From assembly GCF_900143255.1 (NCBI RefSeq), contig NZ_FRDI01000006.1:16234-80233 (forward strand): a DNA stretch of 64,000 nucleotides. Reading direction: 5' to 3'. The DNA comes from Desulfovibrio litoralis DSM 11393 (GTDB lineage Bacteria; Desulfobacterota; Desulfovibrionia; Desulfovibrionales; Desulfovibrionaceae). The position numbers and the translations under genes were made by a program. Position 1 is the first letter of the stretch, and each line of letters opens with the position of its first letter. Under the pieces are notes generated by a model. The model was given only the letters and a program-made list of their open reading frames with translations. It was not told the origin of the DNA and did no database searches. Of this stretch, positions 34,369 to 43,825 are shown piece by piece.

Positions 34369-35915
34369 ATACACATTATTATAACCTTGGAGTATATGTT
34401 AAAGACATACTTAATAGTTTTAGTGATAATTTTGCTTTATGTTATCCTGAGCGTAAAATCACCTATAAAAATTTATCTGCTCAGGTTGAACGCCTCGCAC
34501 AATTGTTAATTCAAAAAGGTTATAAACGAGGCGATGTTATTGCTATTGGTCATAATAAACAACCGTTATCTTATGCCCTCATGTTAGCAGCTCTAAAATT
34601 AGGTATGCCATATGTGTGTTTAGATGTCGCTTCACCGGTACAAAGGTTACAGTATATTTTAGAAACTAGTGGTGCAGTGTTGCTTGCATATGATGATATT
34701 TCATATGAAATGTCTATGTGCGAACTCTCAACATCGCACAAATGTCCATTAGTCTTACTTTCAGAAGATATTCTGCCAACAGTTTCAATTAAACAGCAAT
34801 CTCAAATAGATGAATTGGTAAAACAGGTAGATGGGGCAACAATTGCGTATATAATGTTTACATCAGGATCTACTGGCAAACCAAAGGGTGTTGCTGTAAC
34901 ACATCAAAATGTTTTACATTTTATAGAATGGGGGAAGACTTGTTTTTCCATCACTCCAAAAGATAATTTTGCTAATATTAGCCCAATGTATTTTGACAAC
35001 TCTGTTTTTGATTTTTTTGTGGGGTTATTTTCAGGTGCATCATTAAGCCCAATCCCAAGAGAGTTATTAACAAAGCCATATGATCTGGTAAAATATGTGC
35101 ATGATATGCAGTGTTCAATATGGTTTTCTGTTCCTTCGTTATTAATTTATCTTATGACCATGAAAGCTTTTGCAAAAGGATGCTTGCAAAACTTACGTAG
35201 TATTTCATTTGGGGGAGAAGGATACCCTAAAATAGAGCTTAAAAAACTTTATGACATATTTACAAACCAAGCCCAACTGGTTAACGTTTATGGACCAACT
35301 GAGTGTACTTGTATTTGTAGTGCCCATTACATCAGTGAGTCTGATTTTGAGGATATGGAAGGGCTACCAACTCTTGGGTATCTTAATCAAAATTTTGACT
35401 ATTGTGTTGTTGATGATGATGGGGGTGAAAGCGATATTGGTGAACTTTGGTTAATTGGTCCAAATGTAGCCGCTGGTTACTTTAATGATATAGAAAAAAC
35501 TAATAATGCCTTTCATACCTTGACGGATTCAAGGCGTTTTATGAAGCGTATGTATAAAACAGGTGATATAGTAAGAAAACACGAAGGACGCTTGTTTTTT
35601 GTAGGACGCAAAGATAACCAAATTAAACATATGGGATACCGTATCGAACTGGAAGAAATTGAACATGCGTTGATGAAAATCCCAAATGTTAGCCAAGCAG
35701 CTGTAATTTATAATAAAACTAATACTGCATATGGCAAGTTAATTTCTTTTGTAGCTTATTCTGGTCATCTTGATGCAAAGCAACTGCTTGTGGAACTGGC
35801 AACTCTTGTTCCTGAATATATGATTCCAAGTAAAATAGAGCTTATGGATAAACTTCCCAAAAACCCAAACGGCAAAGTGGATAGACAACATTTAATTGCC
35901 ATTTTAAAACAATAA
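34365..35915 (+). CDS. Stand-alone NRPS-type adenylation enzyme (amino/hydroxy-acid:ACP ligase)
   Basis: 516 aa ANL-superfamily enzyme. Adenylation cores are intact: YIMFTSGSTGKPKGVAV (A3) near residue 165, NVYGPTECTC (A5), YKTGD (A7), GRKDNQIKHMGYRIELEEIE (A8) and NPNGKVDR with the C-terminal Lys (A10). No carrier or condensation domain is attached. It most resembles DltA-like and NRPS loading modules and probably charges the ACP encoded upstream. The acid is not predictable by eye. GAGG precedes the ATG. The overlap with the formyltransferase gene implies one transcript. Confidence 0.88.
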   Translation: MNTHYYNLGVYVKDILNSFSDNFALCYPERKITYKNLSAQVERLAQLLIQKGYKRGDVIAIGHNKQPLSYALMLAALKLGMPYVCLDVASPVQRLQYILETSGAVLLAYDDISYEMSMCELSTSHKCPLVLLSEDILPTVSIKQQSQIDELVKQVDGATIAYIMFTSGSTGKPKGVAVTHQNVLHFIEWGKTCFSITPKDNFANISPMYFDNSVFDFFVGLFSGASLSPIPRELLTKPYDLVKYVHDMQCSIWFSVPSLLIYLMTMKAFAKGCLQNLRSISFGGEGYPKIELKKLYDIFTNQAQLVNVYGPTECTCICSAHYISESDFEDMEGLPTLGYLNQNFDYCVVDDDGGESDIGELWLIGPNVAAGYFNDIEKTNNAFHTLTDSRRFMKRMYKTGDIVRKHEGRLFFVGRKDNQIKHMGYRIELEEIEHALMKIPNVSQAAVIYNKTNTAYGKLISFVAYSGHLDAKQLLVELATLVPEYMIPSKIELMDKLPKNPNGKVDRQHLIAILKQ

Positions 35916-36043
35916 TTGTTGATTTCATTAAAATGATTAGCAATGAAGAGTGCATTTTTAGTATTCGCATTCGTATAATGATTTTGAGGGTGATTATGCT
36001 TCATCTTGCACAAGAGAACTTTCATTTATAAGAGGTTAAGATT

Positions 36044-37198
36044 ATGCAACAAACTCCAATTGTTTTCAATCGTCCTTATATGACAGGTAAAGAGCTTTAT
36101 TATATTGCAGAAGCTCACTTTGGAGGCATGCTTGCCGGAGATGGCCCATTTACCAAACGTTGTAATGCTTGGCTTGAACAAAAAACAGGAAGTAGTAAAG
36201 CTCTATTAACCCATTCTTGCACTGCTGCCCTTGAAATGATGCCTTTGCTCCTTGATATAAAGGCTGGTGATGAGGTTATTATGCCCTCATTTACCTTTGT
36301 TTCAACGGCCAATGCCTTTGTTTTGCGAGGTGCAACGCCTGTTTTCGTGGATATTCGTGAAGATACTTTAAATATTGATGAGAGATTAATTGAAGATGCT
36401 ATTACTGAACGTACAAAAGCTATTGTGCCTGTTCATTATGCCGGCGTTTCCTGTGAGATGGATACAATTTTGCAAATAGCCAAAAAACATGGGGTTGCGG
36501 TTGTCGAGGATGCTGCCCAAGGAGTTATGTCGAGTTATAAAGGACAAGCACTGGGCAGTATAGGGCATCTTGGAGCCTACAGCTTTCACGAAACTAAAAA
36601 TGTTATTTCCGGTGAAGGTGGTGCTCTTTTAGTTAATGATTCAGCTCTGGCGATGCGTGCAGAAATCATTAGAGAAAAAGGTACAGACAGAAGCCGTTTT
36701 TTTAGAGGACAAGTAGACAAATACACTTGGCAAGAAGTTGGCTCATCTTTTTTACCGGGAGAAGTTATGGCTGCTTTCCTCTGGGCCCAACTTGAGGAGG
36801 CAGAACGAATTACTCAAAGGCGTATGCAGTGTTGGAATTATTATCATGAAATATTTGCACCGCTTGAAACAGAGGGGCTTTTGCGTCGCCCTATAATCCC
36901 GGAACATTGTACTCACAATGCTCATATGTACTACATATTACTTGAATCAACAAAAAACCGAACCGATGTTTTAAGTAAATTAAAAGATGCCGGTATTAAT
37001 GCTGTGTTCCACTATATTCCGCTACACTCTTCTCCGGCTGGAAGGCAATTTGGAAGAGTACAAGGGGAGCTTGCAATGACTATAAAACAATCAGAATGTT
37101 TAATTCGTCTTCCTCTTTGGGTGGAGCTTGGTATAGGTGAACAAGAGTACATATTGAAAACTTTGAAAAAAATATTAAATGATACAACCAAGATATAG
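36044..37198 (+). CDS. rffA: dTDP-4-amino-4,6-dideoxygalactose transaminase (WecE/RffA type)
   Basis: 384-aa PLP enzyme of the DegT/DnrJ/EryC1/StrS family that converts dTDP-4-keto-6-deoxyglucose to dTDP-Fuc4N with glutamate. It follows WecE/RffA almost word for word: FNRPYMTGKELYYIAEAH, LTHSCTAALEM, EVIMPSFTFVSTANAFVLRG, VHYAGVSCEMDTI, and SFHETKN carrying the PLP Lys near residue 185, then REKGTDRSRFFRGQVDKYTW. AGAGG precedes the ATG. The RmlA/RmlB enzymes that make the substrate are not in this window. It matches the WecF-like module of the fusion glycosyltransferase. Confidence 0.93.
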   Translation: MQQTPIVFNRPYMTGKELYYIAEAHFGGMLAGDGPFTKRCNAWLEQKTGSSKALLTHSCTAALEMMPLLLDIKAGDEVIMPSFTFVSTANAFVLRGATPVFVDIREDTLNIDERLIEDAITERTKAIVPVHYAGVSCEMDTILQIAKKHGVAVVEDAAQGVMSSYKGQALGSIGHLGAYSFHETKNVISGEGGALLVNDSALAMRAEIIREKGTDRSRFFRGQVDKYTWQEVGSSFLPGEVMAAFLWAQLEEAERITQRRMQCWNYYHEIFAPLETEGLLRRPIIPEHCTHNAHMYYILLESTKNRTDVLSKLKDAGINAVFHYIPLHSSPAGRQFGRVQGELAMTIKQSECLIRLPLWVELGIGEQEYILKTLKKILNDTTKI

Positions 37199-37265
37199 GC
37201 TTGGTATGTACAGAAAATATGGTGAATGGTGGTGGAAAATACTATATTTCTCGGTATCAGTGTAG

Positions 37266-37418
37266 CAAGAGCTATGGGAAACAGAGGAAAAGCTTAAAGC
37301 ATTACGAGAACAACTAACGTCTGTACAAGAACGTGAAGAGTTGTTGAAGAAGTAACTTGAAATTGAGCAAGAGAGTAATCGAGAGCTAGAAAAAAGAATA
37401 TTTTCTGCTGTAGAATAA
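37266..37418 (+). pseudogene. Remnant of a coiled-coil protein
   Basis: A 51-codon frame with one internal TAA reads as heptad-rich helix: QELWETEEKLKALREQL, QEREELLKK, stop, LEIEQESNRELEKRI, then a final stop. It looks like the end of a lost gene at the right edge of the polysaccharide island. No start is present. Confidence 0.5.
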
Positions 37419-37465
37419 CAAGAAACAAAAAAGTCTTTTTGCTGAAATTTTTGTTAATAAACTCA

Positions 37466-39181
37466 TTACTTAAGCATTTTTTGAATTGCCTCTTGTGTGG
37501 GTTCGATAAAAAACAGTTCTCTAAATTGAGTGGTCAATAATTCATGTTCGCTCGCTTTGGTTTGTTTGGCGAGTTTTTCTATTGCTTCAAGAAAAGTGTT
37601 TTTATTGTTAACGCGAACCCAAAGAATATTTTTTCCAAATTCGCCGAGATAATTAAGGCTGATATCTTCGTTATCTGTTTCATTATCAATGTGTACGGCA
37701 GGAACGCCGAGAGCTACGGCTTCGGTTAAGGCTCCAGAACCTGATCCGAGAACAAAGCTAAAGTCTGCAAAATTGTCGTATAAACTACCTTTGGCGAGAG
37801 TATATTTTTCAGGCAAAAGAGTTTGAAAATCTTGAATTTGCGTTGCGGGGTGAAAACGTAAACTAAAAGAAAATTCAGGGTGTAAAAGGCTTATTTCTTT
37901 AACAAAATTGAGAATAAGTCTTGTTTCGTCGGGGTGATAAGACAATAAAACCAAACAGCTTGTAAAAGCTTGAGTGTTGAGGCGTTTCCTTGCCAGTTTA
38001 AAATCTTCGTTTCGTAATTGTTTAAACAATTGGGCATAGCGTAACGATGCTCCAAGCTCCAGTTTTTGCACAAAGCTATTGGAATTTCCCAAAATATTCT
38101 CGTCCGGATTTTGACTAATAAAATATTTTCCTGAATACATAGTTATATCAGGGGCTAACCCCATTTTTGTTTCTAAGGCATCAGGATAACAATTTAATAA
38201 ATTATGTGGAAAAATAAAAAGTTGCAGACCAATTATAGGCAAAGACTTTAGAGGGGCTTTGTTTGCCTGATTGTTTCTTGTGTTGTTGACAGGAATTAAA
38301 CCTGAGGCTTGACGCAAGCCATAATAAAACGCTTTGTTGATGCTCTGATTTTCGTGCCAACTAATAAGTCGTGATTTTGACAGTAAGCTTTCATCTACAT
38401 AAAGATTTAAAACTTGACCCAAACGCAAGCCAAATAAACGCCTCGCCTCCGGAATAAGATTACAATGCCCGAGGCTTTGCTTAAGGCTATCCAAAATATA
38501 AGGAATAGGCGAATCGTCGCTTTTATTGCGATATAACTCGCTTTGTTTTATTGTTTTGATTAAACGCAATAAACTAAAGGGAAATAAAGCGATATGTTTT
38601 AACAGACTCAAAAAATCAGAAAAGCTCAATAAATTTAAGTCTGTTAACGCCAAAAATGGAAGCTGTTCAAAGTCTTTTTGTTTACTTAAAATTTTAAAAG
38701 CTTGATAGATCTTCAAAGGGTTGCGAGAGCCATAAAGGCGAAAAATATAAATGCGTTGTAGGTTTTGAGCTTTTAAGTTGGGTAAATATGCCTCTTTGAA
38801 ACATTTATCTTGAATGATTTTGGGAATTAACAAAAAAGTATCAATAAATAAAAAAGCTTGAGGGTTTTTATTTGTTTTTAATGAAAAAGTTTTAAAACCC
38901 GAAAGTTTTATTGCGAGCAAAGCTGTGAGTATAAAGGCTAAATGCCCAAGATTATTTAATAAATATTTTATGAACAAAAGCAATAAAGCGTAGTAAAAAC
39001 GCCAACTTTTAGAGTTTGGGGAATGGGGCGGTTCTTTTAGCAAAAACTTTTTTAAAATATCATTATAGTTTGGTGCTTTTGACAAAACATGCGAAGAAAT
39101 TAAACGCTCATCTTGCAATGCCGTTTCATTTATTTTTGTAAAAGCCTCAAACAAATCTTTTAAACGTCCGTTTAGTTTCAT
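37466..39181 (-). CDS. GT-B-like glycosyltransferase/polysaccharide protein
   Basis: 571 aa, family not named with certainty. The C-terminal ~150 residues read like a GT-B donor domain: LVLLSYHPDE, FSLRFHPATQ, then VLGSGSGALTEAVALGVPAVHID, a pattern shared with capsule transferases and UDP-GlcNAc 2-epimerase-like folds. A membrane segment (about residues 62-90, LLLLFIKYLLNNLGHLAFIL) precedes it. It runs opposite to the polysaccharide island and may contribute to the same product. The weak ribosome site leaves the start slightly open. Confidence 0.65.
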   Translation of the reverse strand: MKLNGRLKDLFEAFTKINETALQDERLISSHVLSKAPNYNDILKKFLLKEPPHSPNSKSWRFYYALLLLFIKYLLNNLGHLAFILTALLAIKLSGFKTFSLKTNKNPQAFLFIDTFLLIPKIIQDKCFKEAYLPNLKAQNLQRIYIFRLYGSRNPLKIYQAFKILSKQKDFEQLPFLALTDLNLLSFSDFLSLLKHIALFPFSLLRLIKTIKQSELYRNKSDDSPIPYILDSLKQSLGHCNLIPEARRLFGLRLGQVLNLYVDESLLSKSRLISWHENQSINKAFYYGLRQASGLIPVNNTRNNQANKAPLKSLPIIGLQLFIFPHNLLNCYPDALETKMGLAPDITMYSGKYFISQNPDENILGNSNSFVQKLELGASLRYAQLFKQLRNEDFKLARKRLNTQAFTSCLVLLSYHPDETRLILNFVKEISLLHPEFSFSLRFHPATQIQDFQTLLPEKYTLAKGSLYDNFADFSFVLGSGSGALTEAVALGVPAVHIDNETDNEDISLNYLGEFGKNILWVRVNNKNTFLEAIEKLAKQTKASEHELLTTQFRELFFIEPTQEAIQKMLK

Positions 39182-39219
39182 GAAGTTAAACTCTTTTTCA
39201 ATTTGCTAAAACAATAATT

Positions 39220-39762
39220 TTAACGCCAATATTGCGGATATTGTCTGTTTTTTGAAAGATTAATAAAAATTAAGGCAATCACCATGAGCACAACAGCCCC
39301 GATTCCGGCGGGCATTAAAACATAAAGATAACCGAGCTGTTTGATATTTGCCCCGCCGATAACGGCAAAGAGAGCGGTTGCTCCGCCGGGTGGGTGTATC
39401 GCTTGAGCAAGTTGCATACATAAAAATGCAGAACTTACCGCCAAACCCGAAGCGAGCCAAATATGTTCTTTAAAAATTAAAGCGGAACTGACTCCGCAAA
39501 ATGCAGAAATTATATGCCCCAAAACCAGATTGCGTGGTTGTGAAAAAGGTGAGTTTGGCGAGCTGAAAATGATGATTGCCGAGGCTCCGAGCGGTGCAAT
39601 AATAATTCCGCCATGAGCCAGCGAGCCAAACAAAATAAGTTGAAGTCCGCTTAAACCGCCTATTGCTACAAATAGCCCGATTATAGACCAAAGAAGCTCG
39701 TTAAAGTCAGTCGTGGAATGGGTTCTTTTTTGACAACCACGCATTTTTTTAAAAAATTGCAT
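39220..39762 (-). CDS. HPP family membrane protein
   Basis: 180 aa with four to five membrane spans. The name-giving motif is in AIHPPGGATALFAVIGG near residue 125; the first half has GGIIIAPLGASAIIIFSSP, also characteristic (PF04982). Some plant HPP proteins carry nitrite in chloroplasts; bacterial roles are undefined. It lies 38 bp after the GT-B-like gene start and 66 bp after the smpB stop, all on the minus strand, so a loose operon is possible. Confidence 0.88.
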   Translation of the reverse strand: MQFFKKMRGCQKRTHSTTDFNELLWSIIGLFVAIGGLSGLQLILFGSLAHGGIIIAPLGASAIIIFSSPNSPFSQPRNLVLGHIISAFCGVSSALIFKEHIWLASGLAVSSAFLCMQLAQAIHPPGGATALFAVIGGANIKQLGYLYVLMPAGIGAVVLMVIALIFINLSKNRQYPQYWR

Positions 39763-39828
39763 TTTTTATCTCGTCTTGGCTTGAATGGAAAAAATGAAGG
39801 GCAAGTTGAATAAAAATAAAGGTGATAT

Positions 39829-40281
39829 TTATATTTCTCTTTCCATATCTCTTTCAATGGCACGGCGTTTTAAAGTTTCTCGTTGGTCATAAAGTTTTTT
39901 ACCGCGTCCAAGAGCGATTTCAAGTTTTATTTTACCGTTTTTAAAATATATTTTTGTGGGTACTACGCTTAAACCTTTTTGTTCAAGTTTAACCGTTAGG
40001 CTGTGGATTTCTTTGTTGTGTAACAAAAGCTTTTTTAACCTATCGGGGTTCTGAGGGGCATATCCGGCGTTGGCGTAAGGGGCGATATGTAAACCGCTCA
40101 CAAAAGCTTCGCCTTCTTTTATTTCCACATAAGCGTCAGTAAAGCTACACTTTCCCGCTCTTAGACTTTTTACCTCAGGGCCGGTTAAAACTAAACCCGC
40201 TTCAAAAAAATCTAAAAGTTCATAAAGATGGCGAGCTTTTTTGTTTTGTGCAATCAAGCTTGAGTTTTTTGTTTTATTCAT
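39829..40281 (-). CDS. smpB: SsrA-binding protein SmpB
   Basis: 150-aa partner of tmRNA in ribosome rescue. Core motifs are NKKARHLYELLDFFEAGLVLTG (shown here as ARHLYEL and EAGLVLTG), EVKSLRAG, FVSGLHIAPY, and the basic C-terminal tail GRGKKLYDQRETLKRR, which mimics an anticodon/codon stem. Length is normal. The tmRNA gene itself was not found in the window. The ribosome site is weak (an A-rich stretch). Confidence 0.97.
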   Translation of the reverse strand: MNKTKNSSLIAQNKKARHLYELLDFFEAGLVLTGPEVKSLRAGKCSFTDAYVEIKEGEAFVSGLHIAPYANAGYAPQNPDRLKKLLLHNKEIHSLTVKLEQKGLSVVPTKIYFKNGKIKLEIALGRGKKLYDQRETLKRRAIERDMEREI

Positions 40282-40528
40282 AATATTACCGTTTGAACCT
40301 TAAAAAACAATTTTTTGACAATAGTTTGATATTTTATTGTGTTATTAGTAATAACATCTATGATTTTATAGTATAAATATAGATGGGAACAGTTTTTGCT
40401 TGTCGTTGATATTGACGTTTAAGCAAGATACCTTTTATTAAAGAAAAGTTGTAGAGTTATTTTTAAGTATTTAAAATAAATATAGTTGTTACAAAGCGTT
40501 AGGCAATAAAGTTAAGGAGTTTTGAGTT

Positions 40529-41815
40529 ATGACATATAATAAAACGATATTTAATATAGAAGGTTTACACCAAAATTTAGCGTCTAAAACGCCAAAAAGA
40601 TTACCCGGCGGGGTTAGTCCGTCTTCTCGTGCAAATTCTTTTCAACCTAATTCCAATAACTTATTTGCAGATTCATTACAAGAAAACATTCAGGCTTTGA
40701 ACAATAAAGAAAAGAAAAAGCTTAATACACAACAAGTAATGGCAGAAAAAAACGCCGGTCGCCACTTTATGACCGAACAAATGGTGAGCGATGCAGATGG
40801 GCAACGTAAAAACGCTCATTCTCTTTCTACCTTTGCTAAGGTAATGCAGTCAAGCCCGGATCCGTTAAAAACGCTCGATTCTTTGTTTGCCAACCCTGAA
40901 CTTGCGTCTCAGATGGGTATTGACGATCTGCAATCGGCGGGTTTAAAGCAAGCTCCTTTTTTAAATGCCTTTCATGAAAAATTAAAAAAAGCGGGTTCGG
41001 AAAGAAGCGAACGTGGCGAAATGGCGGTAAGAGTCGGACAACACAGACGAACACTCAATAAAAATTCCACTATTCGCAGTGCCTTAAACGATATGTTAAA
41101 AAGCACTCAACGTTTTAACCCTGATAGCGATCAATTTCTTGAAGAATTAAGAAATTCACGCGGGGGCATTGGTTCTTTGGCTGCAAAATTTGAATCGGGC
41201 AGGGACGGAATAGCCGCTATTGGTTATGACCGTGCCGGCGGAACTTCTTACGGAAAGTATCAATTAGCTTCAAGAGTAGGTAGTATGGACGCTTTTATTG
41301 ACTTTTTAGATGATGTCGCTCCTGATATTGCAAGCAAGTTGAAAGCCGCCGGTTCGGCAAACACAGGCGGACGCACCGGAAAAATGCCGGCTGTCTGGAA
41401 ACAAATTGCTAGCAGTGAACCTGAGCGTTTTGAAAATTTGCAAGAGCAATTTATTCAAGCGAGCCACTACCTTCCCGCCCTTGGAGCTATTTCAAAATCA
41501 ACGGGAATAGAACCTGAAAACATGCCACTTGCCATGCATGAAGTAATTTTTAGTACGGCAGTGCAACATGGTCCTTCTGGTGCAAACAGAATTTTTGCAA
41601 GAGCTTTTAATCAAGCCGCCGACAAATTTGAAAATAAAGAAGGCGTAAATATCGCTACAAGTAACGAACTTGGCGAAGCTTTAATCAAAAGCGTTTATAA
41701 AATTCGCTCAGGTCAGTTCGCATCTTCTAGTGCCGCTGTGAGGGGTTCCGTGCAAAATCGCTTAAGAAGCGAGATGAACCTTGCCTTGAATATGTTAAAA
41801 AGTAATGAGGCGTAA
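40529..41815 (+). CDS. Protein with lysozyme-like (FESG...GGTSYGKYQLAS) domain
   Basis: 428 aa. From about residue 215 the segment AAKFESGRDGIAAIGYDRAGGTSYGKYQLAS matches the catalytic-glutamate region of lysozyme-like domains found in phage endolysins and VgrG-associated proteins (read as FESG and GGTSYGKYQLAS). The first 200 residues are polar, Ser/Asn-rich and lack a signal peptide. It may be a muramidase exported by a dedicated route (flagellar, type III or VI) or a phage-derived protein. AAGGAG precedes the ATG. No flagellar or phage genes flank it. Confidence 0.6.
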   Translation: MTYNKTIFNIEGLHQNLASKTPKRLPGGVSPSSRANSFQPNSNNLFADSLQENIQALNNKEKKKLNTQQVMAEKNAGRHFMTEQMVSDADGQRKNAHSLSTFAKVMQSSPDPLKTLDSLFANPELASQMGIDDLQSAGLKQAPFLNAFHEKLKKAGSERSERGEMAVRVGQHRRTLNKNSTIRSALNDMLKSTQRFNPDSDQFLEELRNSRGGIGSLAAKFESGRDGIAAIGYDRAGGTSYGKYQLASRVGSMDAFIDFLDDVAPDIASKLKAAGSANTGGRTGKMPAVWKQIASSEPERFENLQEQFIQASHYLPALGAISKSTGIEPENMPLAMHEVIFSTAVQHGPSGANRIFARAFNQAADKFENKEGVNIATSNELGEALIKSVYKIRSGQFASSSAAVRGSVQNRLRSEMNLALNMLKSNEA

Positions 41816-41881
41816 AAGGGTTGTTTCTTAACTTATTGCTATGAATCACAAGCAAACGGTTAAGTCTTTTTACGGTATTAT

Positions 41882-42457
41882 TTATTTGTAATTTGAAAGC
41901 AATAAAGAAAGTATCTCTGTCGGTAAACTTAGGGGTTTGTTGTTAACAAGCTCTGCTACTAATTGCGAAGAATCAACGTCCTGTAAAATGACCATGAAAG
42001 GTTGGTTTTTTTTCGTCATATCCCACAGCGTAGTTTTTTTAAGTTGATAATTTTGTGTTTTTGAATCTTTTGGAATTAAAAAATACAACCCTATAGTTAA
42101 ACTGTCGATTTGCATATTGTTGTCAGCAAGCACCTTGCTGTATGCAGAGTCTTTTGGATCTATTTCGATTAGCAAAACAAGCTCTTTTGAGAGAAAATCT
42201 TCATTTGTGTTGTTCACTGCTCTGAAACCTATTCTTTGATCTTTAGAAAAAGAATGTTTAGACAGAATCTTTCGCCATGTTTTATTTTTTGCCTCAGGGA
42301 CAAAGCTTTTCACGGAAGAGCCGAGGAAATTGTTTACGAGTTTAAGTTCTTCTGTGGTTTCATTTGGGTGTAACCTATTTTGGTTGATGTAATACAAACA
42401 AACAAGCCCGGAAAACACAAGTAAAATGGTAAAGAGATATTTTGCTGTACTACTCAT
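41882..42457 (-). CDS. Membrane-anchored protein of unknown function
   Basis: 191 aa. One N-terminal hydrophobic segment (about residues 7-24, YLFTILLVFSGLVCLYYI) looks like an uncleaved anchor or signal; the rest is a soluble, mainly beta-predicted domain with no recognised motif. AGAGGAA lies before the ATG. It starts 26 bp after the glutaminyl cyclase gene and is probably co-transcribed with it. Confidence 0.65.
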   Translation of the reverse strand: MSSTAKYLFTILLVFSGLVCLYYINQNRLHPNETTEELKLVNNFLGSSVKSFVPEAKNKTWRKILSKHSFSKDQRIGFRAVNNTNEDFLSKELVLLIEIDPKDSAYSKVLADNNMQIDSLTIGLYFLIPKDSKTQNYQLKKTTLWDMTKKNQPFMVILQDVDSSQLVAELVNNKPLSLPTEILSLLLSNYK

Positions 42458-42483
42458 TAATTCCTCTAATAAAATCTCAAACT

Positions 42484-43449
42484 TTATTGCACAGACTCTA
42501 ACACAAGGTTGGGCAAGCTAAGCTCATAACTTTTGTTCCAGAGTTTTCCCGTAACAAAAAGTTTTTGTTTTTCTTTATTCCAAGCGATTCCGTTTAATAC
42601 CGACGACTCGGCGTTCCAATACATATTATGTTTGTTTTCATTACATTGTTCTTTAAACAGGTCTTGACAATCAAGCCAAGCCATAACGGGTACAAAACCG
42701 TCTTTACCGACGTTATTGGGGTCTATTATTGCGATTTTGTTGCTTTTCCAGATATTTGCAAAAATATAACCGTTAATAAATTCCAGCTCATTCAAACAAT
42801 CAACAGGTTTTTTGTCTTTGGGGTCATAAACGGTAATTTGTTTAATTTGTTCCCAATCAAAGTTTTTATGAACTTTCATTAGTCTTAAAGTCGCTGAACC
42901 GTCGCTATACCATAACAATGGTTTTGTGTTGTCTAAATCTGCATTGCATATACCCCAACCTTCGCCGCTTAACGGTTTGGTTTCAATTATTTTAAGGGTT
43001 TTGGGGTCTATAATAAAACGTACTTTATCTTGCCAGGTTAAAAGGTGAATATGTCCGTTAAGTTCTGTTCCGCCTTCTGCAAAATATTCTCTTAAACAGC
43101 GGTATTCAACTGTTGTACCTGTTTTGGCGTTAATATGATATAAAGCCGACTCACCTTTAAGCCCCGTGCTTTCATATAATTTGTTGCCTATAAAAAAATA
43201 ACCTTGAGTAAAATGTCTCGCATCTTTGGGAAGTTTTCCGATAACCTTGGCTTTAAAGACAGGTGTTTCAGTATCTTTTTGGGCGGTAACAATTTGATTG
43301 AGAACAGAGGTGCTTTTGGGGTCTGCAAAAACTTGTTTATAATCAAAGAATAAAAACGCCATGAGTAGTTGTAAGTAAAAGATGAAAATAAAAGAAAATG
43401 AGCTAATCTTTTTCAAGTGTTTGTAATTATGGTTGTTTTTTTTCAACAT
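42484..43449 (-). CDS. Glutaminyl-peptide cyclotransferase (secreted beta-propeller type)
   Basis: 321 aa. An N-terminal hydrophobic stretch (about residues 15-36) ending near VFA acts as a signal. The body is the glutamine cyclotransferase family (PF05096): HFTQGYFFIGNKLYESTGLKG, LNGHIHLLTWQDK, GEGWGICN, LNELEFINGYIFANIW, VLNGIAWNKE. The enzyme converts N-terminal Gln of exported proteins to pyroglutamate. AAGAAG precedes the ATG. First of a two-gene unit. Confidence 0.9.
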   Translation of the reverse strand: MLKKNNHNYKHLKKISSFSFIFIFYLQLLMAFLFFDYKQVFADPKSTSVLNQIVTAQKDTETPVFKAKVIGKLPKDARHFTQGYFFIGNKLYESTGLKGESALYHINAKTGTTVEYRCLREYFAEGGTELNGHIHLLTWQDKVRFIIDPKTLKIIETKPLSGEGWGICNADLDNTKPLLWYSDGSATLRLMKVHKNFDWEQIKQITVYDPKDKKPVDCLNELEFINGYIFANIWKSNKIAIIDPNNVGKDGFVPVMAWLDCQDLFKEQCNENKHNMYWNAESSVLNGIAWNKEKQKLFVTGKLWNKSYELSLPNLVLESVQ

Positions 43450-43591
43450 ATTTTACTTCTTTGCTTTGATTTATCAATGGTTTCATTGTTTCCCTTTAAA
43501 AATAAAGCATAGCATATATATTGTTATGTTACAATCATATAATTTAAAATATTTTATCTCTCTATATATTATATTGATTTAATTGTTGTTA

Positions 43592-43737
43592 TACCAATTG
43601 ATAATTCATAAGTCGTTTGCTCCAAAATATAAAGCCAGTTGGGCGATCTGAGCACCCCACATAGTTAATAGATTGCCCAAGACGCTTGAATATTTGGAAT
43701 ATTATTCAAAACAAGACGCGATAAAGCCAAAACCTTT
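43592..43737 (-). pseudogene. mqnC: Decayed 3' fragment of mqnC
   Basis: The DNA matches two pieces of the intact mqnC: its last codons plus stop (ataccaattgataat) and then, after an internal deletion of about 120 bp, the stretch from aagtcgtttgc to gataaagccaaaa, including ggcttgaat-type wording at similar order. Substitutions and small indels break the frame. It lies on the far side of the repeat cluster from the intact gene. Confidence 0.8.
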
Positions 43738-43825
43738 TAAAGTTAATATCACGGGAGTATTAGTTTTTACTGGATTACAAAAAAAAATAAGCTTACTCAC
43801 GTCATTTGTTAAGATGCCAACATGG

